From an uncultured Bacteroidales bacterium (lineage in GTDB: Bacteria; Bacteroidota; Bacteroidia; Bacteroidales; UBA932), in contig ONPI01000025.1 of the NCBI GenBank assembly GCA_900319685.1, forward strand, positions 1 through 32,055: a DNA stretch of 32,055 bases. The letters run 5' to 3'. Positions 5,621 to 15,075 of the stretch are shown here, in pieces (positions within the stretch are counted from its first letter, which is position 1; every line of letters begins with the position of its first letter). The position numbers and the translations under genes are program-made. Under the pieces are notes generated by a model. The model ran no database searches. It was given only the letters and a program-made list of their open reading frames with translations, and was not told where the DNA came from.

Positions 5621-6618
5621 CGATTCGCGATTATATAATGCTCTCTGCATTATTGTTTGTATGTGGGATTGCGGGAGCTCAAGACCTTAAATGGTCGGAT
5701 TTCACGGTAACGGACACCCTAAGTTCTCCGTCAGCGCTGCTTTTCAGATGGGATGCAAAGAAGACAACAGTTACAAAAGACAAAATCAAATACAGATACA
5801 CATCAATCCAGTCCAATTTGGTATCTGCTATGATCCGTCCAGAATGTCAGACGACGGAAGAACTGTTGCATTGCCAGACTCTCGCGGATTTTTCAAGAGC
5901 CTGGGCTCTTGCTTTACAAGATTCCTTGATATCTGTAACAAACAAAGCGGACAAAGTTGTCTCAGATTATAAAGCCAGATATCTCAAAGGGCTTGAATTA
6001 CCCATTCAACAAGAAACTCCTTTTGATATTACTTCTCTCAGATTCTGGGATGCCGGAAACGGCGGCAATTTCGGCCTGGGGTGTACAACTGTTTTACCTC
6101 TGGGTGGTTTAAGGAAACTTGTCTTTCCAATAACATGCTTGAACTTAAGCATTGGTGGCGTATTAAAGGAGGATCAAGTTGAGTTTAATATACTTGCCGG
6201 AAAAGGCAGAGTGAAGGAATGGTATTTTTACGTATATGGACCAGATCGAAAAAAACAGGTGCCATATCTTAACCTTTCTGTAAACTATTATTATCATCTG
6301 CTTGATACAGGGAAAAACAGATTGTTTGCATGTGGAGGTGCTGGTTACTCGATTGCACAATTCAGTCGTTTTCATAAAGATTTCTTAAATGTCCCTGTTA
6401 AAGGCATTTCTTTGTCTGGCGGGATTTCATATGAGCATAGACTGGGTAGTGTTTATTACGATATGGCATGGAACCATTCTGAACGACAAAGCCGATATTT
6501 AAGGTTAAGGTTTTACTCGGACCAGATTTTGACCAAAACCGCATGGATACCCACATTAAACGTCTCGGTGTCCTTCATCAGCTTGACGAGAAACGTGATC
6601 AAACCTTCAACGAAATGA
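5617..6618 (+). CDS. Secreted protein of unknown function, possibly an outer-membrane barrel
   Basis: A 333-residue protein with a cleavable signal peptide (hydrophobic 6-20, likely cleavage at AGA-Q22). The first third has a helical region with QTTEELLHCQTLADF. From about residue 140 onward there are alternating, aromatic-rich strands with Gly turns (GGNFGLGCTTVLPLGG, PYLNLSVNYYYHLLD, GISLSGGISYEHRLG, TLNVSVSFISL), suggesting a small beta-barrel. No family is recognised. It is linked by ATGA overlaps to the upstream lipoprotein and the downstream peptidase, so all three are probably one operon. It is AT-rich: 20 G/C of 60 bases at 6241-6300, against 38 of 60 at 7681-7740 in the next gene. 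Confidence 0.7.
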   Translation: MTIRDYIMLSALLFVCGIAGAQDLKWSDFTVTDTLSSPSALLFRWDAKKTTVTKDKIKYRYTSIQSNLVSAMIRPECQTTEELLHCQTLADFSRAWALALQDSLISVTNKADKVVSDYKARYLKGLELPIQQETPFDITSLRFWDAGNGGNFGLGCTTVLPLGGLRKLVFPITCLNLSIGGVLKEDQVEFNILAGKGRVKEWYFYVYGPDRKKQVPYLNLSVNYYYHLLDTGKNRLFACGGAGYSIAQFSRFHKDFLNVPVKGISLSGGISYEHRLGSVYYDMAWNHSERQSRYLRLRFYSDQILTKTAWIPTLNVSVSFISLTRNVIKPSTK

Positions 6619-8213
6619 AAATAATCCTGCTCTTTGCGTCCCTCCTGCTCTCCTTGTGTGCGCTTCCTTCCGCCGCCCAGGTGGCTCCGCAGCGCACCGC
6701 TTCCGATGACGAGGCCCTTTTGCGCAAATGGGTAAGTACGCTTGGCTCAGATGATTTCGGCGGCCGTCTTCCGATGACGGAATACGAACCCAAGACCATA
6801 AAATATCTTGCTGCCGAGATGGAAGCCCTGGGATTGCAGCCTGGTTTCGGCGACAGTTGGTTCCAGAAGGTCAAGACAATATCGGCTGTCTGCAAGCCAG
6901 AAGGAGGCAAGTTCCGCGTGAAGGGAAAGAAGAGGCTGGACCTGGTCTCTCCCGACGACATTGTGGTCTGGACTGCAAGGGCAACGGACAAGGTGGAACT
7001 CAAGGCTGCAGAGTTCGTGTTCTGCGGCTTTGGAATAGATGCGCCGGAATTCGGATGGAATGATTTCGACGGGGTGGATGTCAAAGGCAAGGTCATCATC
7101 GCGATGGTCAACGACCCGGGGTTCTATGATGCCTCCCTGTTCCAGGGCAGGAATATGACCTATTACGGGCGGTGGACATACAAATTCGAGCAGGCAGAGC
7201 GCCTTGGGGCTGCCGGATGCCTCGTGCTCCACAACACCTCTGCAGCAAGCTATGGCTGGAATGTGGCTGCAAACCATACCGGACCCAACCTTGCCCTCTA
7301 TGACGAAGCTACTCGCAATGCCGGAACCCTGGCTATGAAGGGGTGGCTTCACGAAGACGGCTGCCGGAAGCTGTTCAATGCTGCCGGGATGGATTACGAC
7401 GCAGCAGTCGCATCCGCCAAGAAGCCTGGTTTCAAGTCTTTCCCGCTCAAGGTGAAGTCCGATATGACCATGGTTGTAGAATATGAGATCAACGAGACTT
7501 GCAACGTGGCCGGACTGCTTCCCGGTACCGACAAGCAAGACGAAGCGGTGGTCTTCACCGCCCATTGGGACCATTTCGGTTATTCCACGCCTGACGAGAA
7601 GGGAGATTCCATCTATAACGGTGCCGCCGACAACGGCTCCGGGATGGCTGCGGTGCTGCTCCTTGCCAAGAAGTATTCAGAACTGCCCGAGCGTCCCCGC
7701 AGGTCGATGTTCTTCCTGATTCCGACCCTGGAGGAGAGCGGTCTTTTCGGTTCTGAATATTACTGCGGGCATCCGGTATTCCCGATGGAGAAAACTGCGG
7801 CCTGCATCAATTTCGACTGCATCGCACCTGAGCCTTTGACCCGCGATGTGGTGGTTCTTGGCGGAGGGAAGTGTGAACTGGACCGTTATATCACCGCCTG
7901 CGCCGGAGCCCAAGGGCGCTACGTTGTATTCAATGAAGACAATTCCGACGGGTGGTTCTTCCGCAGCGACCATTTCAATTTCGTGAAGAGGGGAGTTCCT
8001 GCGGTGGTAATCGAATATGGTACCGACCTGGTGGATCCAAGCCATCCGAACAAGTATCCCCGCTCGCTCTGGTACCACAAGCCAAGCGACGAATACCGGG
8101 AAGACTGGGTATTCGACGGGACAGTCGCCCACGTCAACATGATGTTCGGCGTCGGCCTGTCAGTCGCCAACGCAGAAAGCCGTCCGGCGTGGTATAGTCC
8201 AATCCTGCGTTGA
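6615..8213 (+). CDS. Secreted M28-family zinc aminopeptidase with PA domain
   Basis: A 532-residue protein. The start is taken at ATG 6615, which overlaps the previous stop (ATGA) and opens a clean signal peptide (MKIILLFASLLLSLCALPSAAQ). The frame itself is open further upstream. A PA-like insert lies at about residues 130-210 (FVFCGFGIDAPE, DVKGKVIIAMVND). The M28 core shows the expected two-zinc ligands: His317 (TAHWDHFG), Asp339 (AADNGSG), Glu373-Glu374 (LEESGLFGSEY, general base and ligand), Asp401 (INFDCIAPE) and His453 (RSDHFNF). It should remove amino acids or dipeptides from peptides in the periplasm or outside the cell. It ends directly against the stop of the convergent GH3 gene with no room for a terminator. 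Confidence 0.92.
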   Translation: MKIILLFASLLLSLCALPSAAQVAPQRTASDDEALLRKWVSTLGSDDFGGRLPMTEYEPKTIKYLAAEMEALGLQPGFGDSWFQKVKTISAVCKPEGGKFRVKGKKRLDLVSPDDIVVWTARATDKVELKAAEFVFCGFGIDAPEFGWNDFDGVDVKGKVIIAMVNDPGFYDASLFQGRNMTYYGRWTYKFEQAERLGAAGCLVLHNTSAASYGWNVAANHTGPNLALYDEATRNAGTLAMKGWLHEDGCRKLFNAAGMDYDAAVASAKKPGFKSFPLKVKSDMTMVVEYEINETCNVAGLLPGTDKQDEAVVFTAHWDHFGYSTPDEKGDSIYNGAADNGSGMAAVLLLAKKYSELPERPRRSMFFLIPTLEESGLFGSEYYCGHPVFPMEKTAACINFDCIAPEPLTRDVVVLGGGKCELDRYITACAGAQGRYVVFNEDNSDGWFFRSDHFNFVKRGVPAVVIEYGTDLVDPSHPNKYPRSLWYHKPSDEYREDWVFDGTVAHVNMMFGVGLSVANAESRPAWYSPILR

Positions 8214-10511
8214 TTATTTTAGCAGGACCCGGTTTACAGGAGTTTCAGAGGCGGATACCTCGGCGGTGGCTGTGCAGCGGATATCGCGGGAAGAAGCTCC
8301 GAAGAGGAAACTGTAGGTTCCTTCATCCACAACCCAGGCCGATGCCTCCTCGTCGAACGACGCAAGTCCGGAAGTCGGGAAGCAGAGCGTAAGCTCCTGG
8401 CTTTCACCAGGTTTCAAGGAAGCGGTTTTGGCATATGCCTTGAGCTCTTTTACCGGCTTGTCCAATTTACCGGCAGGGGCGCTTGCATAAAGCTGGACAC
8501 TTTCCTTGCCTGTTGCGGATCCGATATTCTTTACGGTAACCTTGGCGGTGATGGTCTTGCCGTCGTTCTGAACGGATGGCTGGCTATATTCGAAACAGGT
8601 GTAGCTGAGACCGTAACCGAACGGATAGGAAACGGCGAGGTCCTGCTTGTCGAACCAGCGGTAACCTACATAAATGCCTTCGGCATAATCGGTTTGGTCA
8701 ACGTCTTTCTGTCCGATGTCCTTGCGGCGGTCCAGGAAGTACACTCCTGCATCGGCATCGATCGGGAAGTTGGCGGAAGACGCGGCATCCATAAGGTTCA
8801 CAGGGAAGGTCATAGGCAGTTTCCCGGAAGGACTCTCGACGCCGGTAAGGATATCAGTGACAGAATTGCCGCCTTCCTGGCCAGCCTGCCAGGCCAGCAG
8901 GACAGCATCCGGAATGCTTTTCCAGGAAGCCGTTTCGATGACTCCACCGATATTCAGGACCACGACAACCTTCTTGCCTTGTGCGTGGAAAGCAGCCGTG
9001 ACTTTGTTCAGAAGCTCGCGTTCCTTGGCGGAAAGCTCGAAGTCAGCGGCGCTGCGGTCGAAGAATTCACCTGAATTGCGTCCGAACGTGATGATGGCCA
9101 CATCGTTCACCCTGGCCGAGGCCGCCAGCTGGGCAGGCGCAGGGATTAATTCTGCCGGACGGGGGGCGGGGAAGAAGACGGCGAAGGAATCATCGCCAAG
9201 ACTGGCTTTGAATGCGGCGTTCTCATCTGCGATGTGCTTGAGAACGGCTTCCTTCTGGCTCTCGTCCACGTTGAAGCCAGCGTTCTTGAGGCCGTCCAGC
9301 AGGGACACGGTATAGGCACGGTTTACATTGCCCGAACCTGTACCACCGGCGATGAAATCATAGCTGGTACACCCGAATACAGCGATGTTCTTGACATCTT
9401 TGAGAGGAAGTGCGCCATTATTCTCCAGCAGGACCATCCCTTCCAGGGCGCTCTGGCGGGTGACAGCGGCGTGGGCCTTGAGGTCCGGCTTGTTGCTGTA
9501 GGCATATCCCTTCACCTTCGGGCTGCGTTTGACAAGTTCCAGCACGCGTTTTACGCAAATATCCAACTGGGCTTCGGTCAGGGAGCCGTCCTTCAGGGCG
9601 GCCATGATCTGCTCGTACTGCTTGTCGGTACCGGGCTGGAGCATATCGTTTCCGGCTGCGATCTGCTGTGCGCCGTTGTCACCTCCGAACCAGTCGGTCA
9701 TAACGAGGCCTTTGAAGCCCCACTCATCGCGAAGGATGGTGGTCAGCAAGTCGTAGCTCTGGGAGGTATATGTTCCGTTGATCTTGTTATAAGAGCTCAT
9801 GATGGTCCATGGATCTGCTTCCTTTACGGTTATTTCAAAGCCCTTGAGATAGATCTCACGCTGGGCGCGTGGACTGATCATTGCATTGTTGCCGGTACGG
9901 TTGGTCTCCTGGTTGTTGTAGGCGAAATGTTTCACGGAAGTACCCACATCGTTCTTCTGGACACCGCGCACGTATGCAGCTGCTGTCTTGCCGGCCAGGA
10001 CGGGGTCCTCTGAATAATATTCGAAGTTGCGGCCGTTAAGGGGATGACGGTGGATATTCAGTGCCGGAGCCAGATAGACATCGGCACCATATTCGTGGAC
10101 TTCTTCGCCCATCGCCTGGCCTACGCTTTCCACCAGCTCCTGGTTCCAGGTGCTGGCCAGCAATGTGCCGATCGGGAAGTGGGTGCAGTAATATGTGTTC
10201 TCATCGCCATCACGGGTAGGGTCGATGCGGAGGCCGGCCGGACCGTCGGCCAGCACTATGCTCGGAATGCCCAGGCGTTCGATGGGGTAGGTGGTACCGG
10301 CTGCCCCGGGAACAATGCTCTTGGTAGCGCCGACGGCGGCGTTATCACCGCTGAATCCAGCCATGCCGGTGCCGATCACGAGATGGACTTTTTCTTCAAG
10401 GGTCATAGCTTTGAGGACCCTGTCCACCGATGCCGTTTTTAGCTGGGGTTCACCGCAGGAACAAGCGGCAAGAACCAGGGCGGCAGCGGAAACTATCACG
10501 ATTGTTCTCAT
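8214..10511 (-). CDS. GH3-family beta-glycosidase, lipoprotein
   Basis: A 765-residue protein with a lipoprotein signal (LVLAAC, Cys17). The order is GH3 N-terminal barrel, GH3 C-terminal alpha/beta domain, and a fibronectin-III-like domain at the end. Key residues include Asp89 (LADGPAG), Arg161 (NGRNFEYYSEDP), Lys194-His195 (VKHFAYNNQETNR) and the catalytic nucleophile Asp273 (GLVMTDWFGG). These fit retaining beta-glucosidases or beta-xylosidases; the exact sugar cannot be told. It is probably anchored to the envelope facing the periplasm or surface. The gene starts 36 bases after the fucose-isomerase-like gene on the same strand and may share its transcript. Confidence 0.93.
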   Translation of the reverse strand: MRTIVIVSAAALVLAACSCGEPQLKTASVDRVLKAMTLEEKVHLVIGTGMAGFSGDNAAVGATKSIVPGAAGTTYPIERLGIPSIVLADGPAGLRIDPTRDGDENTYYCTHFPIGTLLASTWNQELVESVGQAMGEEVHEYGADVYLAPALNIHRHPLNGRNFEYYSEDPVLAGKTAAAYVRGVQKNDVGTSVKHFAYNNQETNRTGNNAMISPRAQREIYLKGFEITVKEADPWTIMSSYNKINGTYTSQSYDLLTTILRDEWGFKGLVMTDWFGGDNGAQQIAAGNDMLQPGTDKQYEQIMAALKDGSLTEAQLDICVKRVLELVKRSPKVKGYAYSNKPDLKAHAAVTRQSALEGMVLLENNGALPLKDVKNIAVFGCTSYDFIAGGTGSGNVNRAYTVSLLDGLKNAGFNVDESQKEAVLKHIADENAAFKASLGDDSFAVFFPAPRPAELIPAPAQLAASARVNDVAIITFGRNSGEFFDRSAADFELSAKERELLNKVTAAFHAQGKKVVVVLNIGGVIETASWKSIPDAVLLAWQAGQEGGNSVTDILTGVESPSGKLPMTFPVNLMDAASSANFPIDADAGVYFLDRRKDIGQKDVDQTDYAEGIYVGYRWFDKQDLAVSYPFGYGLSYTCFEYSQPSVQNDGKTITAKVTVKNIGSATGKESVQLYASAPAGKLDKPVKELKAYAKTASLKPGESQELTLCFPTSGLASFDEEASAWVVDEGTYSFLFGASSRDIRCTATAEVSASETPVNRVLLK

Positions 10512-10547
10512 AAAGTGGTTAGAATTAGGAAACTTCTTGATAATCTT

Positions 10548-11765
10548 TTATTTCAACAAATCTTCGAGTACCGAGGCACAATGTCCAGGAAGTATGATGT
10601 GGTGGTTGCCTATCGGCTCGTTGAGGAAGTACCTGGCCGCCTCTGCAGGCAGCTTTAGGAGCACCTGTGTGCGGCAGAGATCCGGCCTGTTGCCGTTGGA
10701 GACGAGCTCTCCTTCGCAGACGAAATGCCTTGAAAGGTCTCCGGAGACCTTGAAAACCGTCACCGGCCCTTCAGGGATATGTCCCCTTATGCCGACCCCG
10801 ATGCCCGACTCGAAGTGGGTGTCCAGCTCGTGGCCAGAGACCATATCCAGTGGAACGGTGCTGTGGGAGAACACAATCTCACCGGATTCCGGATCGATGC
10901 TTGAAGGATTGGCCTGGAATCCGCTCACTCCACATGCTGCACGCCCGATCGCCATTGAAATCATTGCTGGAATATCCCCTTCGCAGCCCGCCACGATCCC
11001 TTCTGAATTCAGTTTCGCAAGTGCCAGACAACCCGTATTCTTAACGGCTGTCAGAAGGTCGAAACACCTGATAGTGAACCCGTTGAGCCCGTAGGCAGAG
11101 ACCAGTCCCTTCAATGCTTTGTATATCCTGTACGCTCCCGGGATGGATTCTTTCAAAGCCGAAGGAAGCCCCGTCGGATTGCCCAAAGACGGATCCCTTA
11201 CCACTGCATCCCAGGACTCGGCTACCTCATCCCTCAGCGAAGAATACTCCTCCAGCAATTCTTCCATCGGGATATACTGGATGGATATTCCCAACCGTTC
11301 CGAAAGTGCCTCCCTGTCCACCTCGCTGGAAATGAGCCAGTCGGATGGATCGCCTATCACACCGAAGGTGGTGTGTTCCAACTGTCTGCGGGCCGACTCC
11401 ACCTTCCCGAGAGCCTCCAGACGCGACCGGATATACGAAGGCTTCCCGTGCAGGATTTCGCCCCTTATCCTTCTCTGCCGCAGGTAAGACAGTATCTCGA
11501 CAGAGGCCGCCAGCGAATTGCTGTGATCGGAAGCAAGCAACAGGACCGTCTGGCGGGTCTTTTCCAAAAGCCACGGCAGCAGGTCCCGGAATACTCCTTC
11601 CGTTCCTCCCGTCATCACATAGATGATGGATAAGTCCTCCCCGTAACTGGAGAAATCCGAACCTTTGAAGGAATATTCGAAGTCCAGACCCTCGATGAAT
11701 GAGTCAGGTGAATCCACATCGGTACCCTGATGCAGAGACGAACTGATTGCGAAGATGGAAAGCAT
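10548..11765 (-). CDS. L-fucose/L-arabinose isomerase-like protein
   Basis: A 405-residue cytosolic protein. The N-terminal two-thirds is an alpha/beta region with a stretch (IIYVMTGGTEGVF) like the sugar-binding domains of the FucI/AraA fold. The later segment CEGDIPAMISMAIG corresponds to the metal-binding Glu/Asp stretch of fucose isomerases, and NHHIILPG near the C-terminus supplies the conserved His region. It is shorter than classical FucI (about 590 aa), so it belongs to the short isomerase-like group whose substrates are mostly unknown. It begins 3 bp after the rodA stop, so it is probably expressed with the elongasome genes and followed by the GH3 gene. A role in sugar metabolism is likely; the specific reaction is not known. 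Confidence 0.7.
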   Translation of the reverse strand: MLSIFAISSSLHQGTDVDSPDSFIEGLDFEYSFKGSDFSSYGEDLSIIYVMTGGTEGVFRDLLPWLLEKTRQTVLLLASDHSNSLAASVEILSYLRQRRIRGEILHGKPSYIRSRLEALGKVESARRQLEHTTFGVIGDPSDWLISSEVDREALSERLGISIQYIPMEELLEEYSSLRDEVAESWDAVVRDPSLGNPTGLPSALKESIPGAYRIYKALKGLVSAYGLNGFTIRCFDLLTAVKNTGCLALAKLNSEGIVAGCEGDIPAMISMAIGRAACGVSGFQANPSSIDPESGEIVFSHSTVPLDMVSGHELDTHFESGIGVGIRGHIPEGPVTVFKVSGDLSRHFVCEGELVSNGNRPDLCRTQVLLKLPAEAARYFLNEPIGNHHIILPGHCASVLEDLLK

Positions 11766-11768
11766 TTT

Positions 11769-13220
11769 CTAGTAGTATTTCTTTTCCTGGCGGTAGAGTG
11801 CCACGAATATGAATATCAGCACCGTGAATGCCCAGAGGGACGATCCTCCGTAGCTTAGCAGCGGCAGCGGAATGCCGATAACCGGCATAAGCCCTATCGT
11901 CATCCCGATATTGATGAACAGGTGCATGAATATGCAGGCTGCCACGCAGTATCCGTAGATCCGCGTGAACGACTCCCGGCTTTTCTCGGCATCGACTATG
12001 ATCCTCCAGATCATGAATACATACAAGATGATTACGATGAAGCAGCCCAGGAATCCCCATTCCTCTCCGACCGTACAGAAGATGAAGTCGGTGCTCTGCT
12101 CCGGCACGAAACCGAAGGTCGTCTGTGTCCCGTTCAGGAAGCCTTTGCCGAAGAGACCTCCGGAACCGATCGCGATCATAGACTGGTTGACGTTGTATCC
12201 CACACCGGCGGGGTCGTCCTTCATCCCAAGAAGCACCTCGATTCTCTTCCTCTGGTGATCCTGGAGGACGTTGTTGAATATGAAATCAGTCGAGAAGATC
12301 AGCGCTATTCCGGCCAGGAGTCCCAGCGAGGAGAGCGACAGGAACCTGTTCCTGTTCTTGTATCCCCTGTAGATGAAGAAGAATGCCGCGCACACCGCCA
12401 GTCCAGTCAGGACATACATTGGTTTGATCTTGTGGAGGAAAGAATCCGGCTTGGCAAATCCCATCAGCAGAGGTACGAGGCAAAGCAGGATGAATATTCC
12501 TGCGTTGATCCAGGTGGTGGTTTCTATCCTGCCGGAAGAAATGACCGCGCAGACCAGTATGATGCCGATGAGCACCAGCAGCGAAACCACCGGCGATGCG
12601 GTAAGCGTCAATATGAACAGGAGTATGGCCATTCCGATGCTGAACAGCCACCAGCCGGAAAAGCCTTCCCTGTACATCACGAAAATGAAGCCCAGATAGA
12701 CCAGGGCGGATCCGGTCTCGCTTTCGGCGAGGATCACAAGCATCGGCACTCCGATGACCAAGGCTACCAGCAGGAGGTCCTTGAGTCTGGTGATCTTGAA
12801 ATTCGTCTGGCTCAGGACGGTAGCCAGCAGCAGCGATGTGGTTATCTTCGACACCTCCGCCGGCTGGAACCTGACCGGACCGAACTCGAACCATGACCGG
12901 GATCCTTTAACTTCCACTCCAAAGAATATGACCGCGACCAGCAAGCCCAGTACACCCAGGTACAACGGCAGTGACGCACTTTGCCAGAATTGCGGGTTCA
13001 GGGCGAACAGGATGAAGGCGGCCAGGCCAAGGGAGGTCAGGATCCATACGAACTGCTTGCCGCACCTGTAGTTGAAATCGAAGATGCTGGCAGGCCCGTC
13101 GGAATGGATGGATGCATAGATGTTCACCCAGCCGATGACGATCAGGAGCAGGTAAGCGATTACCAGCTTCCAGTCTATCGACTGCTTGACTCCTCTGTCT
13201 GAAAAGTTGCCGCTTATCAT
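11769..13220 (-). CDS. rodA: RodA, SEDS-family peptidoglycan glycosyltransferase
   Basis: A 483-residue inner-membrane protein with about ten hydrophobic segments. It has SEDS-family landmarks, including the FVPEQSTDFIFC...GEEWGF loop and the C-terminal GIPLPLLSYGGSS motif. It polymerises lipid II into glycan strands during cell elongation, working with PBP2, whose gene ends 7 bases upstream. It is longer than E. coli RodA (370 aa) because of extra membrane segments in the middle, a feature I recall from Bacteroidota RodA proteins. It is the last recognised member of the mreB-mreC-mreD-mrdA-rodA run. Confidence 0.95.
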   Translation of the reverse strand: MISGNFSDRGVKQSIDWKLVIAYLLLIVIGWVNIYASIHSDGPASIFDFNYRCGKQFVWILTSLGLAAFILFALNPQFWQSASLPLYLGVLGLLVAVIFFGVEVKGSRSWFEFGPVRFQPAEVSKITTSLLLATVLSQTNFKITRLKDLLLVALVIGVPMLVILAESETGSALVYLGFIFVMYREGFSGWWLFSIGMAILLFILTLTASPVVSLLVLIGIILVCAVISSGRIETTTWINAGIFILLCLVPLLMGFAKPDSFLHKIKPMYVLTGLAVCAAFFFIYRGYKNRNRFLSLSSLGLLAGIALIFSTDFIFNNVLQDHQRKRIEVLLGMKDDPAGVGYNVNQSMIAIGSGGLFGKGFLNGTQTTFGFVPEQSTDFIFCTVGEEWGFLGCFIVIILYVFMIWRIIVDAEKSRESFTRIYGYCVAACIFMHLFINIGMTIGLMPVIGIPLPLLSYGGSSLWAFTVLIFIFVALYRQEKKYY

Positions 13221-13227
13221 ACCTGCA

Positions 13228-15075
13228 TCATTTGTAAGCCCTTACCCTTGACATAAGGTTTCCGTGCATGACCCTTTCCTCCAGGTCGGGACGGGAAGTC
13301 TCGCCGCGAAGATATTTCTCGATCAGGAGCGAAGCGATAGGGGCAGCCCATGTCGCTCCGAAACCTGCGTTCTCGACATATGCCGCAACCGCGATCTTCG
13401 GATCGTCCATCGGAGCGAAGCAGATGAACACCGAATTGTCGGCGCCGCGCGGGTTCTGGGCCGTTCCGGTCTTTCCGCAGATATCCAGGCCTTTCACTTC
13501 CGCGATGGCTGCGGTACACCCGGTGCCCTTACCGTTGTTTACCGCTCTCCACATGCCCTTGATGACCTTCTTGAAATTGGTGGTGTCCACCATCGTGTAC
13601 TGCTTCTCGTAATATTTCGGATCTATTTCCACTCCTTCGGAAGCTTTGACGATGTGCGGGATCCTGTACCATCCGCGGTTGGCCACCGTTGCGCTCAGGT
13701 TGGCAATCTGCAGCGGGGTTACACCAACCTCACCCTGTCCGATGGAGATCGAGATGATGGTGGTGAATTTCCAGCCGCCTTTGCCGTAGCGCTTGTTGTA
13801 CAGCTTGGATGTAGGAAGGGTCCCGCCCAGCTCGGCCGGGAAGTCGCTCCCAAGCTTGTGTCCGAAACCGAAACTCTGTACATATTCGTTCCATTTGTCC
13901 AGGGCGTCGTCGATGCTCTTGTATTTCTTGTTCTCGAGGATATTCCTGAGCACGTAGCAGAAATAACCGTTGCAGGACATCATGATGGCCTCTTCCAGTG
14001 CCAGAGGGGAGCGGTGGCCGTGGCATCCGAGCTTGTGGTTGCCGAAGTGGTAACCGTGGTTGCAAGGATATGCCATGGAAGTGTTCAGGGTCCCTTCCTG
14101 AAGCCCGATAAGGCCGTTGACAAGCTTGAATACCGATCCAGGAGGATATGGTGCCTGGACGGCTCGGTTGAACATAGGCTTGTGCGGATCCTTCAGGATC
14201 TCGTTGTAGTGCTGGCTGATGTCCGCGAGCATGCTCACGTCCACACCAGGACTCGAAACCAGGGTCAGGATCTCCCCGGTCTTCGGCTCGATGGCCACAA
14301 GGCTTCCGACCTTGTTCCTCATCAGCTGCTGTCCATATTGCTGCAGGTCCGCATCGATGGTGGTCACGATGTCGTGTCCCGGGACGGCTTCCTTGTCCAT
14401 CTCGCCGTCCTTGTATCTCTGCTCGATCTGGTTGCGGGAGTTGCGCAGGTAGATATGATATCCCTTCTCTCCACGCAGGTCCTTTTCCCTGGCCGCTTCT
14501 ATGCCTGTCTTGCCGGCATAGTCCCCGGGACGGTATTCTCCCGGATGGTTGTCGATATAGTTCTGGTCAACCTCGGAAACGTAACCCAGGAGGTTGCCTC
14601 CTGCGTTGACCGGATAGTCGCGTATGCTTCGCACCTGCCCCCTGAACCCCGGGAAATTATACTGCAGCTCGGCGAACTTCATGTATGTCTCCGGTTTGAT
14701 CTGCTTGAGCATCACGACGCTCTGGTAGCCTATCTTCCTCCGGTTCTTGGCATATTCATCCATCTTTTCCTTTATGAAGGAAGGCTCTACTTCCAGCGCC
14801 GATGCAAGCATCAGGGTGTCGAAGGGCTGGACTTCCCTCGGTGTGACGAGGATGTCGTAAGTAACTTTGTTAGAGACGATTATCTTTCCGTTCCTGTCGT
14901 AGATGATACCCCTGGTCGGATAGATGATATCGTAGACCATCGAGTTGTTCGACGCGTTGATCTTGTATTTGTTGTCTATGATCTGGATATAGAACAACTT
15001 GCCCAGGATGATGGCAGCAACCACCACCAGGCCTATCATCAAGGCTCGGCTGCGGTTGTTACCTTCTGTCGTCAT
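13228..15075 (-). CDS. mrdA: Penicillin-binding protein 2 (elongation transpeptidase)
   Basis: A 615-residue class B PBP with one N-terminal membrane anchor (11-32), a dimerisation/pedestal domain beginning at the YPTRGIIYDRNG motif, and a transpeptidase domain. Catalytic motifs are Ser314-V-F-Lys317 (PPGSVFK), Ser367-C-Asn369 (MSCNGYF) and Lys535-Thr-Gly537 (CGKTGTAQ). Cys338, Cys351 and His354 near the active site recall the zinc-binding cluster of many PBP2 proteins. It cross-links side-wall peptidoglycan together with RodA. The start overlaps the mreD stop by 17 bases, consistent with coupled translation. Confidence 0.95.
   Translation of the reverse strand: MTTEGNNRSRALMIGLVVVAAIILGKLFYIQIIDNKYKINASNNSMVYDIIYPTRGIIYDRNGKIIVSNKVTYDILVTPREVQPFDTLMLASALEVEPSFIKEKMDEYAKNRRKIGYQSVVMLKQIKPETYMKFAELQYNFPGFRGQVRSIRDYPVNAGGNLLGYVSEVDQNYIDNHPGEYRPGDYAGKTGIEAAREKDLRGEKGYHIYLRNSRNQIEQRYKDGEMDKEAVPGHDIVTTIDADLQQYGQQLMRNKVGSLVAIEPKTGEILTLVSSPGVDVSMLADISQHYNEILKDPHKPMFNRAVQAPYPPGSVFKLVNGLIGLQEGTLNTSMAYPCNHGYHFGNHKLGCHGHRSPLALEEAIMMSCNGYFCYVLRNILENKKYKSIDDALDKWNEYVQSFGFGHKLGSDFPAELGGTLPTSKLYNKRYGKGGWKFTTIISISIGQGEVGVTPLQIANLSATVANRGWYRIPHIVKASEGVEIDPKYYEKQYTMVDTTNFKKVIKGMWRAVNNGKGTGCTAAIAEVKGLDICGKTGTAQNPRGADNSVFICFAPMDDPKIAVAAYVENAGFGATWAAPIASLLIEKYLRGETSRPDLEERVMHGNLMSRVRAYK

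Noticed and set aside
11922..12896. A 324-codon plus-strand frame across rodA
   Set aside because: Very charged, low-complexity translation opposite a membrane-protein gene; a shadow.
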